Shown: positions 1 to 7,011, counted from the first letter of the stretch. The stretch: DNA of 10,921 bases from Prevotellaceae bacterium (GCA_031284065.1 JAITAP010000153.1:1-10921), one strand, 5' to 3'. The notes: generated by a model from the sequence alone, not told the origin. Numbers and translations are program-made.

Positions 1-14
1 ATATAAAAAAAATT

Positions 15-266
15 ATGGCAAAAGTAAGAGGAGCAATAGCAGTAGATGTTGAGAAGTGCAAAGGCTGCGAGGTTTGCGTGGTATCGTGCCCCACGGGGGT
101 CATAGCGCTTTCGCAGGAGGTGAACGGCAAAGGCTACCGCTACGCCTGCATGTGCAGGCCCGACGACTGCACGGGCTGCGCCAGCTGCGCGCTGGTGTGC
201 CCCGATAGCGTAATCGCCGTTTACAAGGTGAAAGTTGCCGCAAGTGAACAAATAAAAACAAATTGA
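15..266 (+). CDS. 2-oxoacid:ferredoxin oxidoreductase, delta (2x[4Fe-4S] ferredoxin-like) subunit
   Basis: This 83-residue protein is the electron-transfer subunit of a four-subunit 2-oxoacid:ferredoxin oxidoreductase (VOR/KOR type, VorD/KorD-like). It passes electrons from the TPP-containing core to soluble ferredoxin in the cytoplasm. Two [4Fe-4S] binding motifs are visible: C15-x2-C18-x2-C21-x3-C25-P and C52-x2-C55-x2-C58-x3-C62-P. Between them lie two extra cysteines (C45 and C47) in an ACMCRPDDC context that the standard motif does not need. The ATG at 15 is the only sensible start, and only 14 AT-rich bases precede it, so any promoter is outside the window. The stop overlaps the region just before the alpha gene, whose ATG is 5 bases downstream, so the two are probably translationally coupled. 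Family and role are clear. The exact 2-oxoacid substrate cannot be read from this subunit. Confidence 0.93.
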   Translation: MAKVRGAIAVDVEKCKGCEVCVVSCPTGVIALSQEVNGKGYRYACMCRPDDCTGCASCALVCPDSVIAVYKVKVAASEQIKTN

Positions 267-271
267 GTATT

Positions 272-1357
272 ATGTCTGAGCTACGTTTGATGAAGGGCAA
301 CGAGGTTGTTGCGGAGGCCGCCATACGCTGCGGCTGCGACGCTTACTTCGGGTACCCCATAACGCCCCAGTCGGAGGTGATGGAAACGCTGATGGAGCTG
401 CGCCCCTGGGAAACCACCGGCATGGTGGCGCTGCAAGCCGAGAGCGAAATTGCGTCTATCAACATGGTGTACGGCGCGGCAAGCGCGGGCAAGCGCGCCA
501 TGACCTCGTCGTCAAGCCCCGGCGTCAGCCTTATGGCAGAGGGGCTGTCGTACCTTGCGGGCGCGGAGCTGCCGTGCCTCGTGGTGAACGTGTCGCGCGG
601 AGGGCCCGGGCTGGGTACCATACAGCCCTCGCAGGCCGACTACTTTATGGCGACCAAAGGCGGCGGGCACGGCGACTTTCACCTGATTGTGCTGGCGCCT
701 TCGTCGGTGCAGGAGATGCACGATTTCGTCTTTTTGGCGTTCGACCTCGCCTTCAAGTACCGCAATCCGGCAATGATACTTGCCGACGGCGTTATTGGGC
801 AAATGATGGAAAAGGTGGAGCTGCACAGCCCGCGCCCGCGCTGCACAGACGAGGAGCTACAAAAAGCCGTCGGGAGCTGGGCTGTTACCGGAAAGCGCCA
901 CCGCAGCCGCAACATCATCACCTCTGTGGAGCTCGACCCCGCCATACACGAAAAGTTCAACCAAAAGCTGCAAGCCAAGTACGCCGAAATACAGGAAAAG
1001 GAGGTGCGCTACGAGGAGCTGCTGTGCGACGACGCAGAGTACCTCATAGCGGCCTACGGCATATCGGCGCGCATTGGGCAAAAGGCGGTGGAGCTGCTAC
1101 GCGCCGAAGGCGTTAAGGCGGGGCTGTTCCGGCCCATCACGCTCTACCCGTTCCCGAGCAAGCCGATGGCGGCGCGAGCCGGGCAGCTTAAGGGAATTTT
1201 GTGCGTAGAGCTCAGCGCAGGGCAAATGATAGAGGATGTACGCCTGGCGGTGGGAAATTGCCTGCCAACGGCGCACTTTGGGCGCAACGGCGGCATTATC
1301 CACTCGCCAAACGAAGTGGTAGCGGCGCTGAAAAAGCTAAAGGCAAATTGCGAGTAA
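272..1357 (+). CDS. vorB: 2-oxoacid:ferredoxin oxidoreductase, alpha subunit (VorB-type, 3-methyl-2-oxobutanoate dehydrogenase)
   Basis: Alpha subunit of the 2-oxoacid:ferredoxin oxidoreductase. It supplies the pyrimidine-side TPP and substrate-binding domain (POR_N) and the C-terminal PFOR domain II. The N-terminal region carries the conserved YFGYPITPQSE segment. Next comes LQAESEIASINMVYGAASAG, then the SSSSPGVSLM and GGPGLGTIQPSQADY segments typical of VorB/KorA proteins. A Rossmann-like domain II begins near residue 230 (YLIAAYGISARIGQKAVELL). The ATG at 272 gives 361 residues. An upstream in-frame TTG at 263 overlaps the previous stop codon and is less likely. The gene lies 5 bases after the delta gene and 24 bases before the beta gene, so one transcript is expected. 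The close match to Bacteroidota VorB suggests branched-chain 2-oxoacids as substrate, but 2-oxoglutarate or other 2-oxoacids cannot be excluded from sequence. Confidence 0.93.
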   Translation: MSELRLMKGNEVVAEAAIRCGCDAYFGYPITPQSEVMETLMELRPWETTGMVALQAESEIASINMVYGAASAGKRAMTSSSSPGVSLMAEGLSYLAGAELPCLVVNVSRGGPGLGTIQPSQADYFMATKGGGHGDFHLIVLAPSSVQEMHDFVFLAFDLAFKYRNPAMILADGVIGQMMEKVELHSPRPRCTDEELQKAVGSWAVTGKRHRSRNIITSVELDPAIHEKFNQKLQAKYAEIQEKEVRYEELLCDDAEYLIAAYGISARIGQKAVELLRAEGVKAGLFRPITLYPFPSKPMAARAGQLKGILCVELSAGQMIEDVRLAVGNCLPTAHFGRNGGIIHSPNEVVAALKKLKANCE

Positions 1358-1381
1358 CGAAGCAGACAGAATATATACGCT

Positions 1382-2146
1382 ATGATGAATACTGAAGAAA
1401 TTATAAAGCCGGAAAACCTTGTGTACGCCAAGAGCAAAACGCTCACCGATGCGCCCATGCACTACTGTCCGGGGTGCAGCCACGGGACGGTGCACAAGAT
1501 ATTGGCGGAGGTTATCGACGACTTGGGCATACAGGACAAAGCCGTAGGCATTGCGCCGGTGGGCTGCGCCGTGATGCTCTACAGCTACCTCGACATTGAC
1601 TGGGTAGAGGCGGCGCACGGACGCGCCCCGGCGGTGGCCACCGGAATCAAGCGAACAAACCCCAACCTGCACGTGTTTGCCTATCAGGGCGACGGAGACC
1701 TCGCCGCCATTGGAACGGCAGAAATCGTGCACGCCTGCAATCGCGGCGAAAATATCACCATCATCTTTATCAACAACGGCATTTACGGCATGACGGGCGG
1801 GCAAATGGCGCCTACCACGCTGCTGGGAATGAAAACGGCTACCACCCCGCAGGGTCGTCAGGCAGACCTCAACGGCTACCCGTTCAAGGCGCTGGAGCTC
1901 ATGGCGCAGCTGCCGGGCGTTTCCTACGCAACCCGTCAGGCGGTACACACCCCGGGCGCGGTGCGGCAGGCAAAGCGGGCGCTCAAAAAGGCTGTCGAAA
2001 AGGCCTACGCGGGCAAGGGAACATCGTTCGTGGAGGTTGTGGCAACGTGCAGCTCCGGCTGGAAGCTATCGCCCACCGAAGCCAACAGGTGGATGGCCGA
2101 AAACATGCTGCCCTTCTACCCGCTGGGAGACCTGAAGGACGAGTAG
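1382..2146 (+). CDS. 2-oxoacid:ferredoxin oxidoreductase, beta (thiamine pyrophosphate-binding) subunit
   Basis: Catalytic beta subunit (VorA/KorB-like, 254 residues). It binds the diphosphate of TPP and one [4Fe-4S] cluster, and it decarboxylates the 2-oxoacid on TPP before acyl transfer to CoA. The TPP motif is visible as GDGD (103-106) followed by ...NN (131-132) and YGMTGGQ (135-141). The four cysteines expected to hold the proximal cluster are C29 and C32 (YCPGC), C62 (PVGCAV) and C223 (TCSSGW). Two adjacent ATG codons (1382 and 1385) could both serve as start, and no strong Shine-Dalgarno sequence is seen, which is common in Bacteroidota. It sits between the alpha gene (24 bases upstream) and the gamma gene (64 bases downstream). 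The family call is firm; the substrate is inferred. Confidence 0.94.
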   Translation: MMNTEEIIKPENLVYAKSKTLTDAPMHYCPGCSHGTVHKILAEVIDDLGIQDKAVGIAPVGCAVMLYSYLDIDWVEAAHGRAPAVATGIKRTNPNLHVFAYQGDGDLAAIGTAEIVHACNRGENITIIFINNGIYGMTGGQMAPTTLLGMKTATTPQGRQADLNGYPFKALELMAQLPGVSYATRQAVHTPGAVRQAKRALKKAVEKAYAGKGTSFVEVVATCSSGWKLSPTEANRWMAENMLPFYPLGDLKDE

Positions 2147-2168
2147 CGCGCGGTTGGCGCAGCATGTA

Positions 2169-2198
2169 AATTCTGTAAAAATTCTGCAATTCTGTAAA
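2169..2198 (+). repeat. Three short AATTCTG repeats in the beta-gamma spacer
   Basis: The AT-rich spacer before the gamma gene holds AATTCTGTAAA (2169-2179), AATTCTGCA (2180-2188) and AATTCTGTAAA again (2188-2198), arranged almost head to tail. The surrounding operon is GC-rich, so this block stands out. No function is assigned; it may only be replication slippage. Confidence 0.5.
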
Positions 2199-2210
2199 TT
2201 TAATATTCGG

Positions 2211-2750
2211 ATGAAAGAAGAAATAATTATTGCCGGGTTTGGCGGGCAGGGCGTGCTGTCGATGGGGAAGATACTTGCCTACTCGGGCATTATGCAAAAT
2301 CAGGAGGTAACGTGGATGCCCAGCTACGGCCCCGAAATGCGCGGCGGCACCGCCAACGTAACCGTTATCCTGAGCGACGACCGCATTAGCTCGCCCATTG
2401 TGCACGAGTTCGACACGGCCATTATACTCAACCAGCAGTCGCTCGACAAGTTTGAGGCTGCGGTAAAGCGCGGCGGCTTGCTACTCTACGACCCAAACGG
2501 CATTACCGCGCCGCCCGCCAGAGCGGACGTGAGGGTATGCAGGGTTGCCGCCGCCGAAGAGGCGGCAAAAATGGGCAACGCCAAAGTCTTCAACATGATT
2601 GTGCTCGGGGCGTTCCTTAAGGTAAAGCCCGTCGTGAAGCTGGAAAATGTGGTGAAAGGCCTCCAAAAATCCCTGCCCGAGCGCGTGCACAGCCTCATCC
2701 CAATGAACGAGCAGGCAATACTGCGCGGCATGGAGATAGTGGAGGGCTAA
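2211..2750 (+). CDS. 2-oxoacid:ferredoxin oxidoreductase, gamma subunit
   Basis: Gamma subunit (VorC/KorC-like, POR gamma domain, 179 residues), which forms the CoA-side domain of the oxidoreductase complex. The N-terminus has the hallmark IIIAGFGGQGVLSMGKILA segment (GFGGQG at residues 9-14). It is followed by SYGPEMRGGTANVTVILSD, also diagnostic of this family. The ATG at 2211 was chosen because homology begins right there. The reading frame extends upstream to a TTG at 2154, but those 19 extra codons fall in AT-rich repetitive spacer and do not look like protein. The gene is last in the operon. Its TAA at 2748-2750 overlaps the stop codon of the convergent tRNA nucleotidyltransferase gene, so there is no room for a terminator between them. 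Confidence 0.93.
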   Translation: MKEEIIIAGFGGQGVLSMGKILAYSGIMQNQEVTWMPSYGPEMRGGTANVTVILSDDRISSPIVHEFDTAIILNQQSLDKFEAAVKRGGLLLYDPNGITAPPARADVRVCRVAAAEEAAKMGNAKVFNMIVLGAFLKVKPVVKLENVVKGLQKSLPERVHSLIPMNEQAILRGMEIVEG

Positions 2751-4144
2751 GCGTAGCCCAGCTCCCGCGCCTTTTCCTGCATGTACCGGTACGCCTCGTC
2801 GTAGTCGTTGTGGATAATGCCGTCGAGGATGGCCTCCTTGATGGCTTCCTTGATAACGCCCACCTCGCGGCAGGGCGGCAGGCTGTAGGTGCGCATGATG
2901 AGCTCGCCGGATATGGGGGGCTGGAAGTTCCGCACGCGGTCTTTTTCCTCAATTTCCTTGAGCTTTTGGCGCACGAGCGCAAAGTTTTGCAGATGCCGCT
3001 TTACGGTAGCTTCATTCTTTGAGGTAATATCCGCCTCGCACAGCAGCATTAAGTCGTCTATGTCGTCGCCGGCTTCAAAGAGCAGGCGGCGCACCGCCGA
3101 GTCCGTTACCTCTTCCTGCGAAAGCACAATGGGGCGCAGGTGCAGCCCCACCAGCTTCTGCACGTACTTCATCTTTTCGTTTAGCGGGAGCTTGAGCGCC
3201 TGAAAAATTTTGGGCGTCATTTTTGCTCCCAAAAATTCATGCCCGTGAAACGTCCACCCGTGCCCCTCCTCGTAGCGCTTGGTTTGCGGCTTGGCAACGT
3301 CGTGCAGCAGGGCAGCCCAGCGCAGCCACAGGTTGTCCGACTTTTGGGCTACGTTGTCCAGCACTTGCAGCGTATGCAAAAAATTATCCTTGTGCTGTTG
3401 ATTCCCTACCGCCTCAACACCTTTCAGGCGGACAAGCTGCGGCAGGACAAGCTCCAGCAGCTCCAGCTCGTCCAGCAGGAAAAGTCCGACGGACGGCCTG
3501 GGGCAAGCCATGATTTTGTTCAGCTCGTCGGTGATGCGCTCCGTCGAAACCACCTCGCCGGCCATGCGCCGGCGGTTGCGGCGTATGGCCTCTCGGGAGC
3601 TGCCGTCTATCTCAAAGCCCAGCTGCGCGGCGAAGCGCACGGCGCGCATCATGCGCAGCGGGTCGTCGCTGTACGTAACGTCGGGGTTGAGGGGGGTGCG
3701 GATACGCCGGTCGTGCAAGTCCTGCACGCCGCCAAAGGGGTCTATCAGCGCCCCGTAGTCCTCCGCGTTGAGGCTAAACGCCATGGCGTTGATGGTGAAG
3801 TCGCGACGCTTCTGGTCTTCCTCGAGCGTTCCGTCTTCGACGACAGGCTTGCGCGAGTTGGCGCGGTACGACTCCCTGCGAGCGCCCACAAACTCTACCT
3901 CTACCTCGCCGTGGCGCAGCATTGCCGTGCCAAAGCTCTTGAAGACGCTAACGCCCGTGTGCAGCTCCTTTGCCAGCGCCTCGGCGAGCGCAATGCCGCT
4001 GCCCTCCACCACCACGTCAATATCCTTTGAGGGGCGGTGGAGAAAAAAATCGCGCACGTAGCCGCCAATCACAAAGGCGCGTACGCCCTGCCGCTGCGCT
4101 ACCTGCGAAATGTGCTGAAGTATGGGAGACCGGAGATGTTCCAA
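2747..4144 (-). CDS. cca: CCA tRNA nucleotidyltransferase / poly(A) polymerase family protein with HD domain
   Basis: Class II nucleotidyltransferase with a C-terminal HD phosphohydrolase-like domain. It most likely adds or repairs the 3' CCA end of tRNA in the cytoplasm. Motifs, numbered from the TTG at 4144 as residue 1: GGYVRD at about 27-32, metal-binding D41-x-D43, RRDFTINAM at about 113-121, and the DPLRMMRAVRFAAQLGF head-neck segment at about 161-177. The HD domain follows, with H251, H257 and H281-D282. The reading frame extends to an ATG at 4219, but a good promoter -7 box (TATCTTTG) lies inside that extension. Homology to relatives also starts at EHLRSPI, so TTG 4144 (465 residues) is preferred over ATG 4219 (490 residues). 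The stop overlaps the gamma-subunit stop by convergent overlap. A poly(A) polymerase role is the main alternative, since the two activities are hard to separate by sequence. Confidence 0.9.
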   Translation of the reverse strand: MEHLRSPILQHISQVAQRQGVRAFVIGGYVRDFFLHRPSKDIDVVVEGSGIALAEALAKELHTGVSVFKSFGTAMLRHGEVEVEFVGARRESYRANSRKPVVEDGTLEEDQKRRDFTINAMAFSLNAEDYGALIDPFGGVQDLHDRRIRTPLNPDVTYSDDPLRMMRAVRFAAQLGFEIDGSSREAIRRNRRRMAGEVVSTERITDELNKIMACPRPSVGLFLLDELELLELVLPQLVRLKGVEAVGNQQHKDNFLHTLQVLDNVAQKSDNLWLRWAALLHDVAKPQTKRYEEGHGWTFHGHEFLGAKMTPKIFQALKLPLNEKMKYVQKLVGLHLRPIVLSQEEVTDSAVRRLLFEAGDDIDDLMLLCEADITSKNEATVKRHLQNFALVRQKLKEIEEKDRVRNFQPPISGELIMRTYSLPPCREVGVIKEAIKEAILDGIIHNDYDEAYRYMQEKARELGYA

Positions 4145-4170
4145 CGTATTTTTTTGAGTGTTTTCGGGGA

Positions 4171-4203
4171 CAAAGATAGCAAAAGAAATTCTGAATTTTG
4201 AAA
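4171..4203 (-). promoter_or_regulatory. Bacteroidota-type promoter of the cca gene
   Basis: Read on the minus strand, TTTC (4200-4203) is followed by a 21-base spacer and then TATCTTTG (4171-4178). This fits the Bacteroidota consensus of TTTG-like -33 and TAnnTTTG -7. Transcription would start near 4160-4166, which leaves the ATG at 4219 upstream of the transcript and the TTG at 4144 about 20 bases inside it. The site lies just beyond the stop of the upstream aldolase gene, so cca has its own promoter. Confidence 0.65.
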
Positions 4204-4233
4204 TGCTGAGATGCCGCATTGCAATTTACGGCG

Positions 4234-5129
4234 CTACAATTTCATAATTTGTTTCGTAGCCCTTACCACCGCCTGCCGCTCGGCGGCGGTGAGGTTGGCA
4301 AGCGGCGGCAGCACGTTGGGCTCGCACAGACCTGCGCAGCTCATCATGGTTTTGAGGGCTGCCAGCGATTGCCCCAACGTGCGCCCGGCCTGATAAAGCT
4401 GCGCTATTTCGTTGGTTTCGGCTTGCAGGCGTTCGCACTCGTCAAATTTTTTTGCAGCGGCAAAATCGTAGAGCTGCCGGAACATTTCCGGCACAAAGTT
4501 CCCCGTGCTCGGCACAATGCCGTCTGCGCCCAGCCGGAGCGCCGCCGCCGACAGCGCGGCATACCCCAAAAAATATGAAAAATCTTCGCGCTCGCGAAAC
4601 ATCTCCACGCACATCTCCATGCGCTGCGCGTCGCGCTCCGAGTCCTTTAGCCCGCAAATGTTTGGGTGGTCGCTTAGCTTCCGTATAACCTCAAGCGGTA
4701 TGGACATGTGCGTGGTTGCCGGAATATTGTACACCATCAGGCGTGGTATCGCCTCTGCCAGCTGCTCGTAGTAGCGCGTCATCTGGTCGGGAGCAAGCGC
4801 GTAGTAGTAGGGTAAAACCGACGCTATCACATCTACCCCAAGGTCAAGGTATGCCTTTGCATTTTCTATGTTTTGCTGCACGCAGCACCCCGAAATGCCG
4901 GCAAAAATCGCCGCTTTTCCGCCAATGCCGCGCACAACGGCGGCGACTAACCTGCGGCTTTCTTCCGCAGAAACGGAAGCCGATTCGCCCGTATGCCAAG
5001 CGCCAGCGGAGATACGCCGTGCGCGGCAAAATTTTGGCAAATGCGCACTACCGCCGCCTCGTCCACCCTGCCGGTAGCCGTAAACGGCGTAACCATAGGC
5101 ACAACAACTCCCTGATACTTTTTTTTCAT
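4234..5129 (-). pseudogene. DHDPS/NAL-family (DapA-like) aldolase, interrupted by a one-base frameshift
   Basis: Class I aldolase/lyase of the dihydrodipicolinate synthase / N-acetylneuraminate lyase superfamily (TIM barrel, pyruvate-type Schiff base). The N-terminal 45 codons (MKKKYQGVVVPMVTPF... to SPLALG) run from the ATG at 5127-5129. The rest (TGESASVSAEES... to KQIMKL) is in another frame. The switch is at 4993/4994, where one missing base would restore LG-T-TGES, the conserved GTTGE motif. The repaired protein would be 298 residues, the normal family length. Catalytic residues survive: Y134 (VYNIP), Schiff-base K162 (GLKDSE), and Y110 in PYYY. The position equal to E. coli DHDPS R138 is T139 (YNIPATT), so true dapA function is doubtful. 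An AGGAG lies at 5140-5144, 10 bases before the ATG. Last gene of the ADH-corrinoid-aldolase operon. A sequencing or assembly error is the main alternative to a real pseudogene. Confidence 0.85.
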
Positions 5130-5139
5130 AATACTTTAT

Positions 5140-5167
5140 CTCCTAAAGTTAAGCGTAAGCAAAGTTA
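5140..5167 (-). promoter_or_regulatory. Possible internal promoter -7 box and RBS before the aldolase gene
   Basis: On the minus strand TAACTTTG (5160-5167) matches TAnnTTTG and overlaps the stop codon of the corrinoid gene. AGGAG (5140-5144) follows, 10 bases before the aldolase ATG. No convincing -33 box is seen, so the promoter part is weak, while the Shine-Dalgarno part supports the chosen ATG. Confidence 0.35.
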
Positions 5168-5794
5168 GGGCACCAACATTTTTGCCAGCGTAGCGGCGGA
5201 GTTGGCGTTTTCGCCGTAGCCGTCGGCGCCAATCTGGTCGGAGAAAGACTGGCTCACGGGAGCGCCGCCAACGAGTATCTTCACCTTGTCGCGCAGCCCT
5301 GCGCTTTTCACCGCCTCCACAACGTCCTTCATGCTGGTCATAGTGGTGGTGAGCAGCGCCGACATGCACAAAATATCGGGGCTGTGCTCCTGCAACGCCA
5401 GCAAAAACTTATCGGTGGATACGTCTATTCCCAAATCCACTATCTCAAAGCCGCTGCCCTCGAGCATTGACGACACAAGGTTTTTGCCAATGTCGTGCAG
5501 GTCGCCCTTCACCGTTCCGATGACCACCTTGCCGCGCATGGAGGTTTTGCTGCCCGCCAGCAGCGGCTTTACGTGCTCCAGCGCTCCCTTCATGGCGCGT
5601 CCGGACATGAGCAACTCGGGAACAAAAGCCTTTCCCTGCTCAAAACGCCGGCCAACGTCATCCATTGCGGCCGTCATGCTGTTCATAATATCCTGCGCTG
5701 CCTCGTTGTCGGCAATTGCCGTTTTTACGGCCTCTACTGCGTCGGGGAGGTTGCCCTTCGCGATTGCTTCCGTTAGCTTTGATAGCCCTGCCAT
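5165..5794 (-). CDS. Methyltransferase-type corrinoid (B12-binding) protein
   Basis: A 209-residue cobalamin-binding protein of the MtaC/MtbC/MttC type, which normally carries a methyl group on cobalt between two methyltransferases in the cytoplasm. The first ~85 residues form the four-helix cap domain (FVPELLMSGRAMKGAL at about 57-72). A Rossmann B12-binding domain follows, with the base-off signature D98-L-H100-D-I-G103, where H100 is the lower cobalt ligand. It also carries S145-A-L147 and the GG pair at 176-177 (LVGGAPVS). Length and domain order are normal for stand-alone corrinoid proteins. It lies 36 bases after the alcohol dehydrogenase and 35 before the aldolase, so the three are very likely one transcript. 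No partner substrate:corrinoid methyltransferase (MtaB, MttB or similar) or corrinoid-activating protein is in the window, so the methyl donor is unknown. The domain call is firm and the substrate is open. Confidence 0.93.
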   Translation of the reverse strand: MAGLSKLTEAIAKGNLPDAVEAVKTAIADNEAAQDIMNSMTAAMDDVGRRFEQGKAFVPELLMSGRAMKGALEHVKPLLAGSKTSMRGKVVIGTVKGDLHDIGKNLVSSMLEGSGFEIVDLGIDVSTDKFLLALQEHSPDILCMSALLTTTMTSMKDVVEAVKSAGLRDKVKILVGGAPVSQSFSDQIGADGYGENANSAATLAKMLVP

Positions 5795-5830
5795 AGCGGT
5801 TTTAATTTTAGGTTTTACTTTCTTTGCAGC

Positions 5831-6982
5831 TTAAAACATTTTTCTGTAAATACTTTTTACGTCTTCTATCGCCAACTCTTTTGGGTTGTTTTTGAGCAAC
5901 CGCTGCACCCCCATTGCCATTTCGGAAAGCTTGTCGAGCATGGAGATGTCAACCCCCAGGTCGGAAAGCTTGGACGGAATGCCGCAGCTGCGCACCAGCC
6001 CGCGTATCAGCTCAACGCCTTTTTTCGCAATCTCCAAATCCGAGCCGGAACGCTCAACGCCCAGCGCAACGGCAACCTCGGCGTGCCTTTTTGCGCTTGC
6101 GTCCATGTTGAATGCCAGCACTTCGGGCAGCAAAACGGCGTTGGCCAACCCGTGCGCAATATGAAATTCCCCGCCCAGCGGATACGATAGCGCGTGCACC
6201 GCCGAAGTATTAACGGGGCCCAGGCACAAGCCGCCGTACAAGCTCCCGAGCGCAAGGGCTGTACGCGCCTCAATATTTTTCCCGTCGGCTATGGCGACCG
6301 GAAGATTTCTTACAAGTAAGCGAATACCCTCCAGCGCGTACGTATCAACAAGCGGGTGCGCAAACTTGTTGGTGTACGCTTCTATGCAGTGGCATAGCGC
6401 GTCAAGCCCCGTTTCGGCGGTAACCTTTGGCGGCAGCCCAAGCGTGAGCAGCGGGTCAACGTAGGCGGCGTCGGGCACAAGCAGCGGGCTAACAACGCCC
6501 TTCTTCATGTTGTCGGCTTCGTCGAGCAGGATGGCGTTGGGCGATGCCTCGCTTCCGGTTCCCGAGGTGGTGGGGATACACGCAAGGTAGGCGCTGCGGC
6601 TTTTGAGCTTGCCAATGCCAAACAGCTCGCTTACCGGCTGTGGGTTGCGCAGCGTGGCGGCAACCAGCTTTGCCGCATCAAGCACGCTGCCGCCGCCGAT
6701 TCCCACCACGCTGTCGCCCCGAGCCTCAGCAGCAAGCGCCAACAGCTTTTCCAAATCGGAGACCGTTGGCTCGCGCGTTACGCTATCAATAAGCGTAACA
6801 TGTACGCCTTTTTCTCTCATCTTGCCAAGCGTTGCGTCGATAAGCGGCACAATGGGCGGAGCCGTGAGCACAATAAGGCGGCTGTAACCCGTAGCCAAAA
6901 AATCATCGGCAAACACCCCCAGCGCACCAGCGCCAAAGCTCAACTTGCGGGGTTGAAATAGTGATAGTAAACGCCAACTCAT
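5831..6982 (-). CDS. Iron-containing (group III) alcohol dehydrogenase
   Basis: NAD(P)-dependent alcohol dehydrogenase of the iron-activated family (FucO, 1,3-propanediol dehydrogenase and butanol dehydrogenase relatives), interconverting an alcohol and an aldehyde or ketone in the cytoplasm. From ATG 6982 it has 383 residues, the normal size. Seen: the dinucleotide-binding GIGGGSVLDAAK (GGGS at 96-99), PTTSGTGSE (137-145), and the full metal set D194, H198 (LDALCHC), H263 (VHALSYPLGG) and H277 (FHIAHGLAN). The frame extends to a TTG at 7009, but that codon lies within a few bases of the promoter -7 box and cannot be in the transcript. The ATG at 6980-6982 is therefore preferred. It is the first gene of the operon with the corrinoid protein and aldolase. 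The family is certain. The substrate cannot be read from sequence; a link to an aldehyde made or used by the aldolase or corrinoid step is inference. Confidence 0.93.
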   Translation of the reverse strand: MSWRLLSLFQPRKLSFGAGALGVFADDFLATGYSRLIVLTAPPIVPLIDATLGKMREKGVHVTLIDSVTREPTVSDLEKLLALAAEARGDSVVGIGGGSVLDAAKLVAATLRNPQPVSELFGIGKLKSRSAYLACIPTTSGTGSEASPNAILLDEADNMKKGVVSPLLVPDAAYVDPLLTLGLPPKVTAETGLDALCHCIEAYTNKFAHPLVDTYALEGIRLLVRNLPVAIADGKNIEARTALALGSLYGGLCLGPVNTSAVHALSYPLGGEFHIAHGLANAVLLPEVLAFNMDASAKRHAEVAVALGVERSGSDLEIAKKGVELIRGLVRSCGIPSKLSDLGVDISMLDKLSEMAMGVQRLLKNNPKELAIEDVKSIYRKMF

Positions 6983-7011
6983 TTGCAATTTTCCTTTTTT
7001 ATGTAACAATG

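Noticed and set aside
1337..1948. A 203-codon minus-strand open frame over the beta-subunit gene
   Set aside because: It is a shadow of the TPP-binding beta subunit, with no motif or start signal of its own.
2154..2210. TTG start adding 19 residues to the gamma subunit
   Set aside because: The extension translates AT-rich repeated spacer; family homology begins at the ATG at 2211.
3239..4030. A 263-codon open frame on the plus strand, antisense to cca
   Set aside because: It mirrors the GC-rich cca gene, has biased composition and no recognisable domain. The minus-strand frame carries all the nucleotidyltransferase and HD motifs.
4980..5010. Programmed ribosomal frameshift in the aldolase gene
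   Set aside because: No slippery heptamer or following pseudoknot is apparent at the site, and this enzyme family is not known to use frameshifting.
6983..7009. TTG start adding nine residues to the alcohol dehydrogenase
   Set aside because: It lies within three bases of the -7 box, so it would be upstream of or at the transcript start.
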